DNA of 64,000 nucleotides. Origin: Rhynchopus sp. YZ270_cl-10. Lineage: Eukaryota > Euglenozoa > Diplonemea > Diplonemida > Diplonemidae. Each line of letters begins with the position of its first letter. Within the stretch, counting starts at the first letter, position 1. Location: the NCBI GenBank assembly GCA_964035575.1, contig OZ037878.1:248001-312000 (forward strand), in the 5' to 3' direction. Position numbers and translations under genes: made by a program. The notes under the pieces are model-generated. The model saw nothing but the letters and a program-made list of their open reading frames with translations. It was not told where the DNA came from and ran no database searches. This document shows positions 18,101-27,216 of this stretch, piece after piece.

Positions 18101-20598
18101 GTGCAGCTGTTCACGTACACAAAGTCCACTGCTGCCTGCAGCATCCCGTTCGGCGTCATGAACATTGTGTGCACCTCCGCTGCCTGCAGCTCCCCCTCTG
18201 CAAACACCACCTGCACGCTCGACGACCCCCCAAACAGGTGTCCCGTTGCTGCAAGGTGTCCGCTCCACGTCAGCGCAGACCCAGACACCACACCAGTCGC
18301 CTCAAACGACGCCGCAGCCAGCTCCAACCCGTCCAGCTGCAGTGCCCCCACCGCCGTCCCAGTCACAGCGTACCGCACATCCCCCTCAGCGCGCGCAGAC
18401 TTGTTGTACAGCAGCGACGCCATGAACGTGTGCGACGTCGCCGTCAGCACAACCTCCCCCTCCCCGGCAAGCAGTGCAAACTCATCACGCGCGTTGTCTG
18501 CGGTGATCTCAATCGACCCGTTGAACACTAGCCCCTCACCCTCAACCACAACCGCCCCAACCAGCGACCCAAACTCCCCCTCCTCCACAGCAGCCGCCAG
18601 CGCCACAGACGTCCCCTCCAGCGACCCGGCCCCGGCCACAGACCCGTTCCACGCTAGCTCCGGCACGTCCCCCGCCTTCTCGGGGTTCACGAAGGCCGCC
18701 GACAGCACCACAGACACAGAGTCCAGCATGAACCCGTGCACCGACAGTGACGACAGCGACCCGCGCACGTCCCACACAGGCATGTGCGCGTTCTCGGGGC
18801 GGTACGTGCTCACGTGCACCACAGCTGCGGAGAAGGTCGGCACCAGCGGCGCAGCATCTGCACCTGCACCAAACACAAAGGACCCGTTCCCACGCATCAC
18901 CCCGTCAGACACCTCAAGGGACACCGCACCACGCACAGGGCCGACGCTCACAGCACCCTGCACAGCAACGCTGATCAGCCCGACCACCCCGTCCACTGTG
19001 ACCTCGGCCGTCCCTGTGCTCCCGGAGCCAAGCGCAACCGTCCCAGACACAGTGCCCGACCACCTCGGCGGCATCGCCACAGCAGCAGGGGCAGCAGGCC
19101 ACGACTCAAGGTGCGCAGACGCACCCACCAGAGACACACCCGCCACCTCCAGCGCACCTGCGTCCGCCGCAAGCTCCACATCCACCACCCACAGCGGCTG
19201 CGGCTCTGTTGTCCCCACCACCCCCACACACCCGTCCTTCTGCACAAGCGTCCCGTTCCCTGCGAAGCCTCCTACCGACGGGATCGACAGCGACACAGCC
19301 CCACGGTTCGCACTGCTGCACCCGCCCGACACGTAGTGCAGATCCCCCACCAGGTGCAGACCCCCCGTCTCCATGTCCACAGCGACAGAAAGCGCCGACA
19401 TCCCCTCGCGAGTGAACTGCGCCTCTGCCGCCGACACCACAGACCCGCCGAACACCTGCACCGTCCCGGCAACAGACCCAGTCCACGCCACGGCACCCGC
19501 AACGTCCGCATCCTGTGCCGCAGACAGCGCCGCCGTCAGCCCCTCAACCGGCACCCCGTTCACCTCCACGGGGCCTGCCATCCCGGCCGCCACAGTCAGG
19601 AACGGCGTCTTCTTGTCCGCGTCAGACAGAAACGCACACAGGTCAAACTGCGCCTTCGTCATCACCAGTGCCGCCTCCACACCCGGCACCGCCACCCCCA
19701 GGTCCGCACCCGCCACCACCACAGCGTCAAAGGGGCACGACTCCGCAACGTCGAGTGCACCTCCCTCAAAGAAGGGCAGGCCCTCCTGCGAGAACGACAG
19801 ACGCGAAGGCAGGTCCAGCAGCCCGTCCGCCAGGTCCGAGATGTCCAAGTAGACCTCCGTCACCACCTCGCTTGTGTTCGAGGGGCGGTTCACACTGAAG
19901 CCCACGTCCACTGCCTCCGACCGGCCCACCGCCATCTCCCCGCTCATCAGCGTCCCATGCCAGTTCACTGCAAGCCCACCATTATCATCTGCGACAACAG
20001 TCAGCGACAGCCCCATCAGCGTACCCTCCAGCAGCAGGTTCTCCTTGTGCACGTTTGCCTCCCCTGCCGCGTCCACCGCCACCACCGCAGCACCCGCCAC
20101 GCACGACAGCGCCCCGGACCCTGCCTCCGACCGCACAAACGGCGTCCTCCCCTTCACCCCGCCCGTCACAGCCACCTCCTCCTCTGTCGCATCTGCCGCA
20201 CCCGTCTCCAGGCAGGAGCGGATCCCTGCCTCCAGTGCAGGGTGCACCTCTACGCACACCTCCAGCATCCCGTGGCCTGAGCAGCCAAGCACCAGCAGGT
20301 CCTCGTCTCTCTCTGTCTCTGTGCTCCCCATCTCCATCTCCATCTCCGTCTCCGTCTCTACATCAGAGTCAACGTCGGTGTCGCTCTCCACCACGTCCCC
20401 CTCCTCCCCCAGGTAGTCCAGGCTCTCCATGTCAACAAACGTGTCGTCCAGCAGCATGCTCTCGCGCCCTGTCAACAGCTCGTCCGCATGCGCCTCTGCA
20501 ATCGCAGCATCAACATCTGCAGCCACATCTGCGTTCTGCCCCACAGCAGCCCCAAGCAGGGTTGCCAGCAGCACAGCTGCCAGGGTCATGCTCCGCAT
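15127..20598 (-). CDS. Giant secreted W-x-G repeat protein, function unknown
   Basis: An uninterrupted 1,823-residue frame with a clean signal peptide (TLAAVLLATLLGAAVG) and no later membrane segment, so probably secreted or lumenal. An acidic stretch follows (VESDTDVDSDVETETEMEME, about 70-90). Residues of roughly 200-1,500 are beta-rich and built from diverged repeats of about 90-110 residues with a W-x-G signature, for example VNWHGTL, VAWTGSV, PRWSGTV, LAWNGSV, LTWSGHL, RTWVGTM and TAWQGSG. N-glycosylation sites are scattered and cysteines few. The last 250 residues switch to a lysine/alanine-rich helical block (repeated VKKL, AKK, KAVKAADKVLGAAK; cluster KKKKSCKSKEKTCKRKWWK). The family was not recognised; an extracellular matrix or cell-surface coat component is a guess. 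The ATG lies four bases after CCTACAG. Antisense open frames over the gene result from its GC-rich codons. Confidence 0.85.
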   Translation of the reverse strand: MRSMTLAAVLLATLLGAAVGQNADVAADVDAAIAEAHADELLTGRESMLLDDTFVDMESLDYLGEEGDVVESDTDVDSDVETETEMEMEMGSTETERDEDLLVLGCSGHGMLEVCVEVHPALEAGIRSCLETGAADATEEEVAVTGGVKGRTPFVRSEAGSGALSCVAGAAVVAVDAAGEANVHKENLLLEGTLMGLSLTVVADDNGGLAVNWHGTLMSGEMAVGRSEAVDVGFSVNRPSNTSEVVTEVYLDISDLADGLLDLPSRLSFSQEGLPFFEGGALDVAESCPFDAVVVAGADLGVAVPGVEAALVMTKAQFDLCAFLSDADKKTPFLTVAAGMAGPVEVNGVPVEGLTAALSAAQDADVAGAVAWTGSVAGTVQVFGGSVVSAAEAQFTREGMSALSVAVDMETGGLHLVGDLHYVSGGCSSANRGAVSLSIPSVGGFAGNGTLVQKDGCVGVVGTTEPQPLWVVDVELAADAGALEVAGVSLVGASAHLESWPAAPAAVAMPPRWSGTVSGTVALGSGSTGTAEVTVDGVVGLISVAVQGAVSVGPVRGAVSLEVSDGVMRGNGSFVFGAGADAAPLVPTFSAAVVHVSTYRPENAHMPVWDVRGSLSSLSVHGFMLDSVSVVLSAAFVNPEKAGDVPELAWNGSVAGAGSLEGTSVALAAAVEEGEFGSLVGAVVVEGEGLVFNGSIEITADNARDEFALLAGEGEVVLTATSHTFMASLLYNKSARAEGDVRYAVTGTAVGALQLDGLELAAASFEATGVVSGSALTWSGHLAATGHLFGGSSSVQVVFAEGELQAAEVHTMFMTPNGMLQAAVDFVYVNSCTEASRGHGSAKVRLPGTADLAVVTDVAYHPCSGAMELTGTYDGRWDGPGAQLEAVSVSLHTGGHGGAAMLSTRTWVGTMNATTAAGLSVSVEFNSSNPGAVVSTLEYEDSHVRVTATVGGTDCTGEGLLIVKDLPHNIPAMELGVSLTKACGADADQSWRVEGSLADMRIPFYGKTLTISSATVEVTSSASGAKTVSVQGAFLKDFELDLSFPLPLRAEDVGLRGAVRAGAVMTPDGFATAWQGSGSASPLADSLGAAAPGMVKGLKGLALSSAEVVVDFGGTVSVTATGTAFGLDFAVAVSVVKTGTVWNYAMAFTADEPGSVSLSGSESEDLPVSVRQMVKSLSPSWVRFSLAKAALVVQGVSLRRGLSLAAFLGEDNGPLKAMVAACPSGLEEQVAAAGGGGAGVTVVADIVSEAEMTVFVMLAGQVAVGDRAVLREVALAFVVKTGVPEMGFKVVLDFTVGGGADAQTFSAGGFIGLSAAGSLSVALSVDSDTPWVRPFGVAGVKVLFPLGVKMTITPALLPSQFALIGGLQIGGASGTVAVGVDLQDFSKCALTAEVEKFNLKGIVTDVVQCKDCLGRVASVLSDVSVEYFAVSFNPDPVKAVAITIADVSVTVPAGVSIEVEDLRLWGVVHVVSAHFAASEGALEIAMLAEPVEWGPVSITSADGKSGPTFEVALTSKQQEVRIDGRAVVLGQSVALLLELSDARKYGHLVLSLGSGLSVDVELEAVGTPGKRGFSNTLTGTVKSDIVRQAAERATSFLLELGTKATSALRSAGGKVSSAQRKVRSVTKKLKKVQYKAMKKISSAKSTVNKWKKSLDKKKKSCKSKEKTCKRKWWKCGAVPKCWIGYGTVKVAYYAAKKVLNAAERAVKAGISVAKKAVKAADKVLGAAKAVLRAASAVVTAFKSIARAVGGALKDALRIHSLVFSSDLSNSDTAVSVKADMTVVGHRFNFAFKTNVNYEKFVSNIYNEFRHHMRQRFGKLIKAL

Positions 20599-22015
20599 CG
20601 TACTGTAGGCTTGTTACTGCGGTCCGGGTGTCTTTAGATAAAATAAAATCTGTGGGGGGATAAAGAGAATAAGAACATTGCACATAGAGCTACCCTTTTA
20701 AAATTTTTCAAGGCGAAGGCACATAATGTAGAATTCGTTCGACTTACCCTAAGCAAACCAAAGAAGCACGTTCACGCCCATGAATACGACATAAGCTGCG
20801 AACCCTTCAGCTGCGGCAGGCGCTCCGGCCATGGAGATTGATCAGAGTGGCCTTGCTAAGGTTGGTCATGCAAATGACGCGTTTGTCGTGACAGACGAGA
20901 AGCAGAAGATGACAGTGTTGCAATTATTGCACACCCACGACGTCGATCTGGCATGGCTGAAGGACTGTGTCGAGCAAGGCTACTATTCATTGCAGAAAAT
21001 AAAGCAAAAAAAATCAAACATTGGGTGAGAGTGTGTTTATTATTCTTTTTTTTTTTTTTTGTGTGTGTGTTTTTTTTTCTTCATATTTGCTGTGCTGGCA
21101 AAGTATCAGTAACTCAACGCTCTAAGAACAGAGTCGGCCTAGTCTAGTCTAAGTGACCATTATCATAACATCTCAAATCAACAGAATTAGAGAACTCATT
21201 TTTACATTGGTGTGGCTCATCCCAAAAATAAAGTGTATTTTTTTTTGTACTTATTTTGTGATTGTTTTGTGGTCTACTCAGGGGGTTTTGAGCCACACCA
21301 TTTATATTTACAGCATTGACAACATGGATAGACGAAGGATCTTTGCAAAAACACATCCCCAATTTTCAATAAGGGAGGGCTCTCTCCATCAGTCGGGTAC
21401 AATCAACCTGTCTCACGACGGTCTAAACTCCTTGTTTTTTTTTTTTTCACATTTTTCACGACGTGAAGAAATGTAAATTTTGACTTTGAAATGAATATTT
21501 TATGAAAAGAGTTTGTTTATCCATGACAAACGTCATTGAATAAAAAGAAAAGGCTTTTGCAATGTCAACCCATTTTGTTTTAACCCATTCTCCCAGAGCA
21601 AGAGAAAAATGAGACTGGAGAACACTCTGCTCAAACTATTTTTTTTATTTTTTTATTTTTTTGCTTTTTTTTAAGTCTGACACAATTCCGATACCCCCTT
21701 TTTTTTACGACAGTTTCCCTCCATTTCTAACATCCCTACTCCACTATTTTCCCCCACAACCTTCAACCCCCTGCAGGGTCACCCAGGGCATGGTAAGGGC
21801 TCACATCCTAAGCTGATAACCTCATTCTTCTAAATCAAAAATGGTTTTTCCCCTCCCCCTTAAGAACCCCCCCTGTCCCCTACGATGGAAAAAAGGACGA
21901 AAAAAGACGTAGCGAACAAGGACAAAGGGGCATTCTTCACCCCCCCCCCCCCCCCCCGCATCCCCTCCCCAAAAAAATAACGCATGAAGAGCTGTATCAC
22001 TCTCACATTTCTTTT
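20599..22015. other. Spacer with a plus-strand relic
   Basis: AT-rich, with T runs, a run of about 17 C (21941-21957) and a plus-strand coding-like island at 20750-21030. A decayed R3-like hairpin lies near 21120-21160. No intact gene was seen. Confidence 0.5.
20831..21028 (+). pseudogene. Plus-strand coding relic or short orphan frame
   Basis: A 65-residue frame in a GC-balanced island, with coding-like peptide (QKMTVLQLLHTHDVDLAWLK, then DCVEQGYYSLQKI). It is followed directly by AT-rich, poly-T sequence and lies against the direction of all neighbours. No family was recognised. It is probably a fragment of a once longer gene or mobile-element frame. Confidence 0.35.
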
Positions 22016-25000
22016 TTATCTTTGCTGCCCCCACGTTGCCACTGCGTGTTGGGTATTCGCTGTGGCGGGGAGGGGAGCATAGCTTGGACCATATTGACGA
22101 ACGAGCACCTGCGCCTCCCTCCCCTCTCTGTAGTTGTAGTTATTGACGACCTTGAGACGCTGGCGTTCTGCGACTGTGGGGACGCGGTCGATGATTTCCT
22201 TGGGTGCCTCTTCATTGAAAAAGCTGAAGCCAAATGCCTCACAAAGCGCCATGAGTGAAGAGTTCTGCAGCGCACAGTTGCGGTCCCCAAAGCCAGCACG
22301 GCTAAGGCCAGTTGCCTCGAAGACAAGAGGAACGGACTTCCCTTTGCCCTGCAGTGTGATGCGGACGTAGTGGGCCGCACCGACCTGACGGTGCTGGAAG
22401 TTCAACTCATGGTTTTGACAGAGCTCGGCAAGCTTGTCGTACGGCTTCGTTGCCGACCGCCACTCCCCTTCCACGTATTCCTTCTGCATATTATTCTCTT
22501 TGTTCTGCTGGGAAAAATTGCTGTGTTTATTGACGGTCAGCGCTTTTCCGCATCCGGTGTGTGTAGTGTCGAAGTCTCTCATTGCGAATACCGCCTTAGG
22601 GTCAAAGGAGGTGGGTACATGCAACTGTTTGATTGACGCAAGGTATTGGCAAATGCTTCTCATGAGGTCGAACTTCGCGTTGCCTTCCGTCTTTGCAGCA
22701 TTGCTTGCTATCGAGAAAGGGCGGCCTTCTGGCACCCCGGGAAGAGGCACCTTCATGACCAGGGTGCGTCCCTCCTGCGTCACGCAGGTGTAGATGATGG
22801 GGATGTCCTTGCTACTTGCGTAGCCGCCGCGGATCATGGCAATGCAATGTGCGTGGACCAGACGCTCAGCGTTGTTCCGGTCATCGTAGATGCAGACACC
22901 TTCACGCTCCACCCCACGCTTCTTCAATGAGTGGTCATGCGCATGACTCATCACCACAGAATAGTCCAAATGGCGATGTGCCTGCTGCAGCTCGTCTTCA
23001 TTCGCAACAAACAACACAAACCTTGCACCACTACGCCTCGCACGCCCCCTGCATTGGTTCAAATCTACTATAGAAAAGGAATTCATGAAGAAGCGGATGA
23101 CAAGAGAGCATGCCGGGATGTCGATCCCTTCCTCCAGAGCTGTAGTGGAAAAGATCACTTTGAGACTGCCTTCGAGGAACCGCCGCAGGATTGTTTCGCC
23201 CTTTCCCTTCTGCGTCTCGCTGGTGTAGCATTCCACGCGGAGGGGCGCGTTGTGTGGGTTCTTGAGAAGAGTGGTGAATCGCTTTGCCATGCTCTTTGCT
23301 TCAACGATCTCGCTGACAAAGATTAAAACCCGCATGTCGTCACCACGGGTCGCGTGCTCCTTGGATATTTCGGAGAGAACTGCCCGTTCTTTGGATCCCA
23401 TATGGTCGGCAGCACCGAGTTGTGAGAATATGGTGTTCAGTCCATCGCAGACACCACGCAGACAGCCGAACAATAGGTGTGCCTCATGAAGAAATGCGTC
23501 TTTGTGTGCAGGCGACACCGACTCCGGGACATACCCGTGAGTGACAAAAACATTGCAGAAATCCTTTTCATAGCGCTCATCAAAGAGCTCCTTCGCAGAG
23601 GCTACTCCGCATTTATGCGCAACATTCTGCATATCAAGCAGCGTGCGGTTCAGTTTACACATTGTCTTCAGAGGAAGCTCTGCTCCGACCGCATTTTCTA
23701 GACTCCGCGACATATCTAATTTGAGTTCTTCTTCGTGTTGGAGGGCTTCAAGAATTTCATCGACGGTGAGACTATGATCATAGAGAGGACTGTTCTTGAA
23801 GTGGCGGAGTTGGGCGCAGATGTCGCGAAGTGCTTTGATGATTAAACCATTGAGCATGCCCTCCAGCAGGGTGGGTGCGACAGTGGTGACCTCTGGGGGC
23901 GCCTGCGAAGCGTATGTCTCCATCTCCGCTAAGCTCTCCGGCAACAGCGGGGTAACAATGCGAGCATCGAGGACTGCGCACAGCTCGTCCATCTCTACCT
24001 CGTGTCTTTGCCGCTTTGTGAACGGTGTCGCAGTGAGGCCCAGGACAAATGGTTGCTCTGCGGCCGGGATGGTGTGGAGGTATTGCTTCAGAATGTTCGC
24101 CATAGGTGATGCACCACGTACATTGTGGCATTCGTCGAAGACGATGCAAGAGAAGTTTGCAATCTTATTCTGGTCACCCACCTGAAGGTAAGAGTTGAGG
24201 AATGGGGCTGCCAAACTGAAGGCATATTCAATGTCTTCAGGTGTGTGGCTCAGAGCATCAGGGTCTTCAATGAGAGAGACAATCTTACGTTCGACACGTG
24301 CTTTGCCTATAGAGCTGTACTGCTCGCGACAGCGGCGGTGCTGTTGAATGCAAAGCGAGCGTGTCTTGAAAAGAAACAGCGCCGGTTTCTTGCGGCCACT
24401 TTCGCGCAATGTCTTGACCCGTGTATGCTCGCATAGACACATCGCAAGAAGCGTCTTTCCAGTCCCCGTAGGCATAACAGCAATGCTGTTCTGGTCAAGG
24501 CATTTATCAAACATCTCCCGCTGATACCCACGCAGCTTCCCATGCAGCTTGTCCCGGAAGTTGTATGATGTGTCGTCCTCAACAACGTGCACAACAGGCG
24601 GCGTGTACGGCATGGCTTGCGGGAGATACGAATGGGCACCCTGCTGCTGCGGAAGGAAGTTCGGATACTGCCCCGAAGGAGCGGGTGCCTGGTGTGGGGG
24701 GTAGCCATGCGTCTGTGCTGGTGCTTGCTCCTGCTGAGATGGCGCGTAACCCCAAGGCGAAGACGGGTGTGCAGTCGCTGGGTTGGCACCCGCTGCTGGC
24801 ACCGCCTGGGAATGAGGGTAACCGTTCGCCGCCGGTGCACCTGTCTGCTGGGGTGCTGAGAAGGCCTGCTGAGGCTCTGACGGGTGTGGTGCTGCTGGAT
24901 TAGATGGCGCTGCGTACCCGTTGGCTGGGGGAGGTGCTGGGTGGTGCTGTGGTGCTTGTGGCTGAGAATGCGGTGCCTGTGCTGGTTGAGATGGTGGGTA

Positions 25001-26254
25001 GCCCGGTGGCATCTGTGCGGGAGGTTGAGATGGTGCTGGGTACCCGCTGGTTGGGGGAGGCGCTGCTTGGGAGGATGCAGGGTAACCGTTCGACGATGCA
25101 CTAGGTGCTGAGAAACCATTCGACTCTGGCATGCCTGCTGATGGTGCTGATTGGGCTGTGTGGTCACGAGGTGGGGGCACTGTTGGGTGCCCCAAAGGAG
25201 CGGGTGCCTGGTGTGGGGGGTAGCCATGCGTCTGTGCTGGTGCTTGCTCCTGCTGAGATGGCGCGTGCGGTGGAGGGTAACCCCAAGGCGAAGACGGGTG
25301 TGCAGTCGCTGGGTTGGCACCCGCTGCTGGCACCGCCGTGGAATGAGGGTAACCGTTCGCCGCCGGTGCACCTGTCTGCTGGGGTGCTGAGAAGGCCTGC
25401 TGAGGTTCTGACGGGCGTGCTGCTGGTTGAGATGGCGCTGCGTACCCGTTGGCTGGAGGAGGTGCTGGGTGGTGCTGTGCTTGTGGATGAGAATGCGGTG
25501 CCTGTGCTGGTTGAGATGGTGGGTAGCCCTGTGGCATCTGTGCGGGAGGTGCTGGCTGGGGATGTTCTGCGTAACCTGACACGCTATTAGGCGCTGATTG
25601 GGAAGGTGTGGGGTAACCGTTCGACGATGCACTAGGTGCTGAGAAACCATTCGACTCTGGCATGCTTGTCGATGGTGCTGATTGGGCTGTATGGTCACGA
25701 GGTGGGGGCACTGCTGCGTGACCGTTCGTCTTTGCCTGCGGGGCTTGCTCCGGATGAGATGGTGCGTGCGGTGGAGGGTAACCCCAAGGCGAAGACGGGT
25801 GTGCAGTCGCTGGGTTGGCACCCGCTGCTGGCACCGCCGTGGAATGAGGGTAACCGTTCGCCGCCGGTGCACCTGTCTGCTGGGGTGCTGAGAAGGCCTG
25901 CTGAGGCTCTGACGGGTGTGGTGCTGCTGGATTAGATGGCGCTGCGTACCCGTTGGCTGGGGGAGGTGCTGGGTGGTGCTGTGGTGCTTGTGGCTGAGAA
26001 TGCGGTGCCTGCGCTGGTTGAGATGGTGGGTAGCCCTGTGGCATCTGTGCGGGAGGTTGAGATGGTGCTGGGTACCCGCTGGTTGGGGGAGGCGCTGCTG
26101 GATCGTGCGCTGGCCGACTTACCCCTGCTGCCTGCACACCACCAGCAACAGACGCTTCACCGTTCCCCACAGCCACAGGGGCTGCTGCATACCCGTTGCC
26201 ATGATACGCCGGGTGCCCGTTCTCTGTTCCCCATGTTCCTCCGCCGGGAAACAT
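22016..26254 (-). CDS. Dicer/RIG-I-type DECH helicase with repetitive N-terminus and dsRBD-like end
   Basis: Single-exon gene of 1,412 residues. Residues 1 to about 555 are disordered, rich in P/A/Q/H/S/G/Y, and built from about three long tandem repeats. A superfamily 2 helicase follows: RGYQREMFDKC Q-motif-like helix, Walker A PTGTGKT (about 594), motif II DECH (about 705), LGLTATP, TTALEEGIDIPA, and motif VI QCRGRAR (about 1067). DECH plus this motif VI is typical of Dicer and RIG-I-like receptors, which act on double-stranded RNA. After the helicase lies a segment laid out like the Dicer dimerisation fold, then a possible dsRNA-binding domain (about 1273-1345). No PAZ or RNase III domain is present. 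The ATG at 26254 (MFPGGG) is preferred because an upstream pyrimidine tract fits a splice acceptor; an earlier in-frame Met would add 42 residues. The likely role is RNA silencing or dsRNA sensing. Confidence 0.88.
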   Translation of the reverse strand: MFPGGGTWGTENGHPAYHGNGYAAAPVAVGNGEASVAGGVQAAGVSRPAHDPAAPPPTSGYPAPSQPPAQMPQGYPPSQPAQAPHSQPQAPQHHPAPPPANGYAAPSNPAAPHPSEPQQAFSAPQQTGAPAANGYPHSTAVPAAGANPATAHPSSPWGYPPPHAPSHPEQAPQAKTNGHAAVPPPRDHTAQSAPSTSMPESNGFSAPSASSNGYPTPSQSAPNSVSGYAEHPQPAPPAQMPQGYPPSQPAQAPHSHPQAQHHPAPPPANGYAAPSQPAARPSEPQQAFSAPQQTGAPAANGYPHSTAVPAAGANPATAHPSSPWGYPPPHAPSQQEQAPAQTHGYPPHQAPAPLGHPTVPPPRDHTAQSAPSAGMPESNGFSAPSASSNGYPASSQAAPPPTSGYPAPSQPPAQMPPGYPPSQPAQAPHSQPQAPQHHPAPPPANGYAAPSNPAAPHPSEPQQAFSAPQQTGAPAANGYPHSQAVPAAGANPATAHPSSPWGYAPSQQEQAPAQTHGYPPHQAPAPSGQYPNFLPQQQGAHSYLPQAMPYTPPVVHVVEDDTSYNFRDKLHGKLRGYQREMFDKCLDQNSIAVMPTGTGKTLLAMCLCEHTRVKTLRESGRKKPALFLFKTRSLCIQQHRRCREQYSSIGKARVERKIVSLIEDPDALSHTPEDIEYAFSLAAPFLNSYLQVGDQNKIANFSCIVFDECHNVRGASPMANILKQYLHTIPAAEQPFVLGLTATPFTKRQRHEVEMDELCAVLDARIVTPLLPESLAEMETYASQAPPEVTTVAPTLLEGMLNGLIIKALRDICAQLRHFKNSPLYDHSLTVDEILEALQHEEELKLDMSRSLENAVGAELPLKTMCKLNRTLLDMQNVAHKCGVASAKELFDERYEKDFCNVFVTHGYVPESVSPAHKDAFLHEAHLLFGCLRGVCDGLNTIFSQLGAADHMGSKERAVLSEISKEHATRGDDMRVLIFVSEIVEAKSMAKRFTTLLKNPHNAPLRVECYTSETQKGKGETILRRFLEGSLKVIFSTTALEEGIDIPACSLVIRFFMNSFSIVDLNQCRGRARRSGARFVLFVANEDELQQAHRHLDYSVVMSHAHDHSLKKRGVEREGVCIYDDRNNAERLVHAHCIAMIRGGYASSKDIPIIYTCVTQEGRTLVMKVPLPGVPEGRPFSIASNAAKTEGNAKFDLMRSICQYLASIKQLHVPTSFDPKAVFAMRDFDTTHTGCGKALTVNKHSNFSQQNKENNMQKEYVEGEWRSATKPYDKLAELCQNHELNFQHRQVGAAHYVRITLQGKGKSVPLVFEATGLSRAGFGDRNCALQNSSLMALCEAFGFSFFNEEAPKEIIDRVPTVAERQRLKVVNNYNYREGREAQVLVRQYGPSYAPLPATANTQHAVATWGQQR
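24595..26125 (-). repeat. Coding tandem repeat, about 480 bp x 3
   Basis: Within the helicase gene, blocks of roughly 450-520 bp repeat about three times with very high identity, encoding units that contain QMPQGYPPSQPAQAPHS, QQTGAPAANGYPHS and PRDHTAQSAP. The near identity of the copies at DNA level points to recent duplication or conversion. Copy number is likely to vary between strains. Confidence 0.85.
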
Positions 26255-26507
26255 GAAATGGATGTGAAGCTCCTGCTTTGCATGCGTGTGTTTGAGGAGG
26301 GAGGAAAACGGAGGCACAAAGGGCAGGGTTTGTTTGGGTCTACTGAAATAGCTTTGTTTTTCTATTTGAAGCGAAACCAATGAAAAAGAGTTAAATGATA
26401 ACAGTGCTGCTCGTGCACAGAGATCAAAAAAAAGGCGTCGCTAATTCGCTATGTCAAATCTAGGTTGAAAAGAGAAAAAATGCAAGTCAAAAAAAGAAAA
26501 GTTTATA

Positions 26508-26541
26508 AGATGATCCTAAGCCTCTCGTGCTTAGCCACCTT
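26508..26541 (-). repeat. Hairpin repeat R3, well preserved
   Basis: Both R3 stems are intact and the downstream TATAAACTTTTC tail is present. It lies about 250 bases upstream of the helicase ATG and 675 bases after the stop of the first array gene. Confidence 0.8.
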
Positions 26542-26742
26542 AATTCTTCAAAAAAAAGGGGTGGAAAGGAAGATTCATGTACTTTCAATTCAGGAGAACA
26601 GAAATCAATGAAAAAACAAAACATCCTCGCCTACCCAGGAATGAAAAGAAAATGCTAAACTCAGCGTGTAAAGGAGAAAAAAAATGGTCAAACGAAAAAT
26701 ACGAACATCACGGTGGAAACAGCCCACTGGCAGAAGAGGAAG

Positions 26743-26773
26743 TGACCACCTGTCCTCAAGGGATGGTTGTCGC
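26743..26773 (-). promoter_or_regulatory. Conserved 3' hairpin of the tetraspanin array, copy 1
   Basis: In gene sense GACAACC pairs with GGTGGTC (one A-G mismatch), then an internal loop, then TCC with GGA around loop CTTGA. It lies about 445 bases after the stop of the 27217-27783 gene. The same architecture occurs 3' of all four array genes. Confidence 0.6.
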
Positions 26774-27216
26774 ATCATTGTCTGCAGTGTTTCGTCAGGA
26801 TAGGAGAGACGACAGTGTTTCCAGAAAGTATTTACAGCAAGCGTGAATGTCGTCTTGTTTTCTGGCTTATTTTATTTTTTTTGAAAAATTGGAAACAGAT
26901 ATGAAGCTCCAGCAACACCTGCCCACACAAGCTCTGTGTAGGGAAATGTTTGCCGACACTAGTAAGAAAAACTCTATAAAATAAAAAAGGGGGAAACGCT
27001 CTCTCGGAGCGAGATGGTCAATGCAGTACTGCGCACATGCACAACACGCACGGGACCTTTTTCTTTTGTGCGGTGCTGTCTACACAGCACCGTTTTTGTA
27101 GATGGCATGGTTTGTGTTCTGCCTCGCATCGCAACGCAAAGGAAAGGTGACGACCTGTGTGGAAAGGCCTTAATAGGAGCGCTGTGCGAAGGACAGGCAA
27201 CATTGGTTCAACTGCA

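Larger units (their letters stand above)
26255..27216. other. Spacer between the tetraspanin array and the helicase gene
   Basis: It holds an R3 hairpin (26508-26541), the conserved array hairpin (26743-26773) and the pyrimidine-rich 5' flank of the helicase gene. No gene was seen. Confidence 0.6.

Noticed and set aside
15533-20416. Long open frames on the plus strand opposite the 1,823-residue gene (up to about 545 codons)
   Set aside because: They overlap one continuous minus-strand gene with signal peptide and acceptor. They are P/R/H/S-rich as expected from reading GC-rich codons backwards, and have no recognisable domain.
24307-25872. A 521-codon alternative minus-strand frame over the helicase N-terminus
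   Set aside because: It is the shifted reading of the repetitive region. Its peptide is a meaningless H/R/T/Q-rich repeat, while the true frame runs into the helicase domain.
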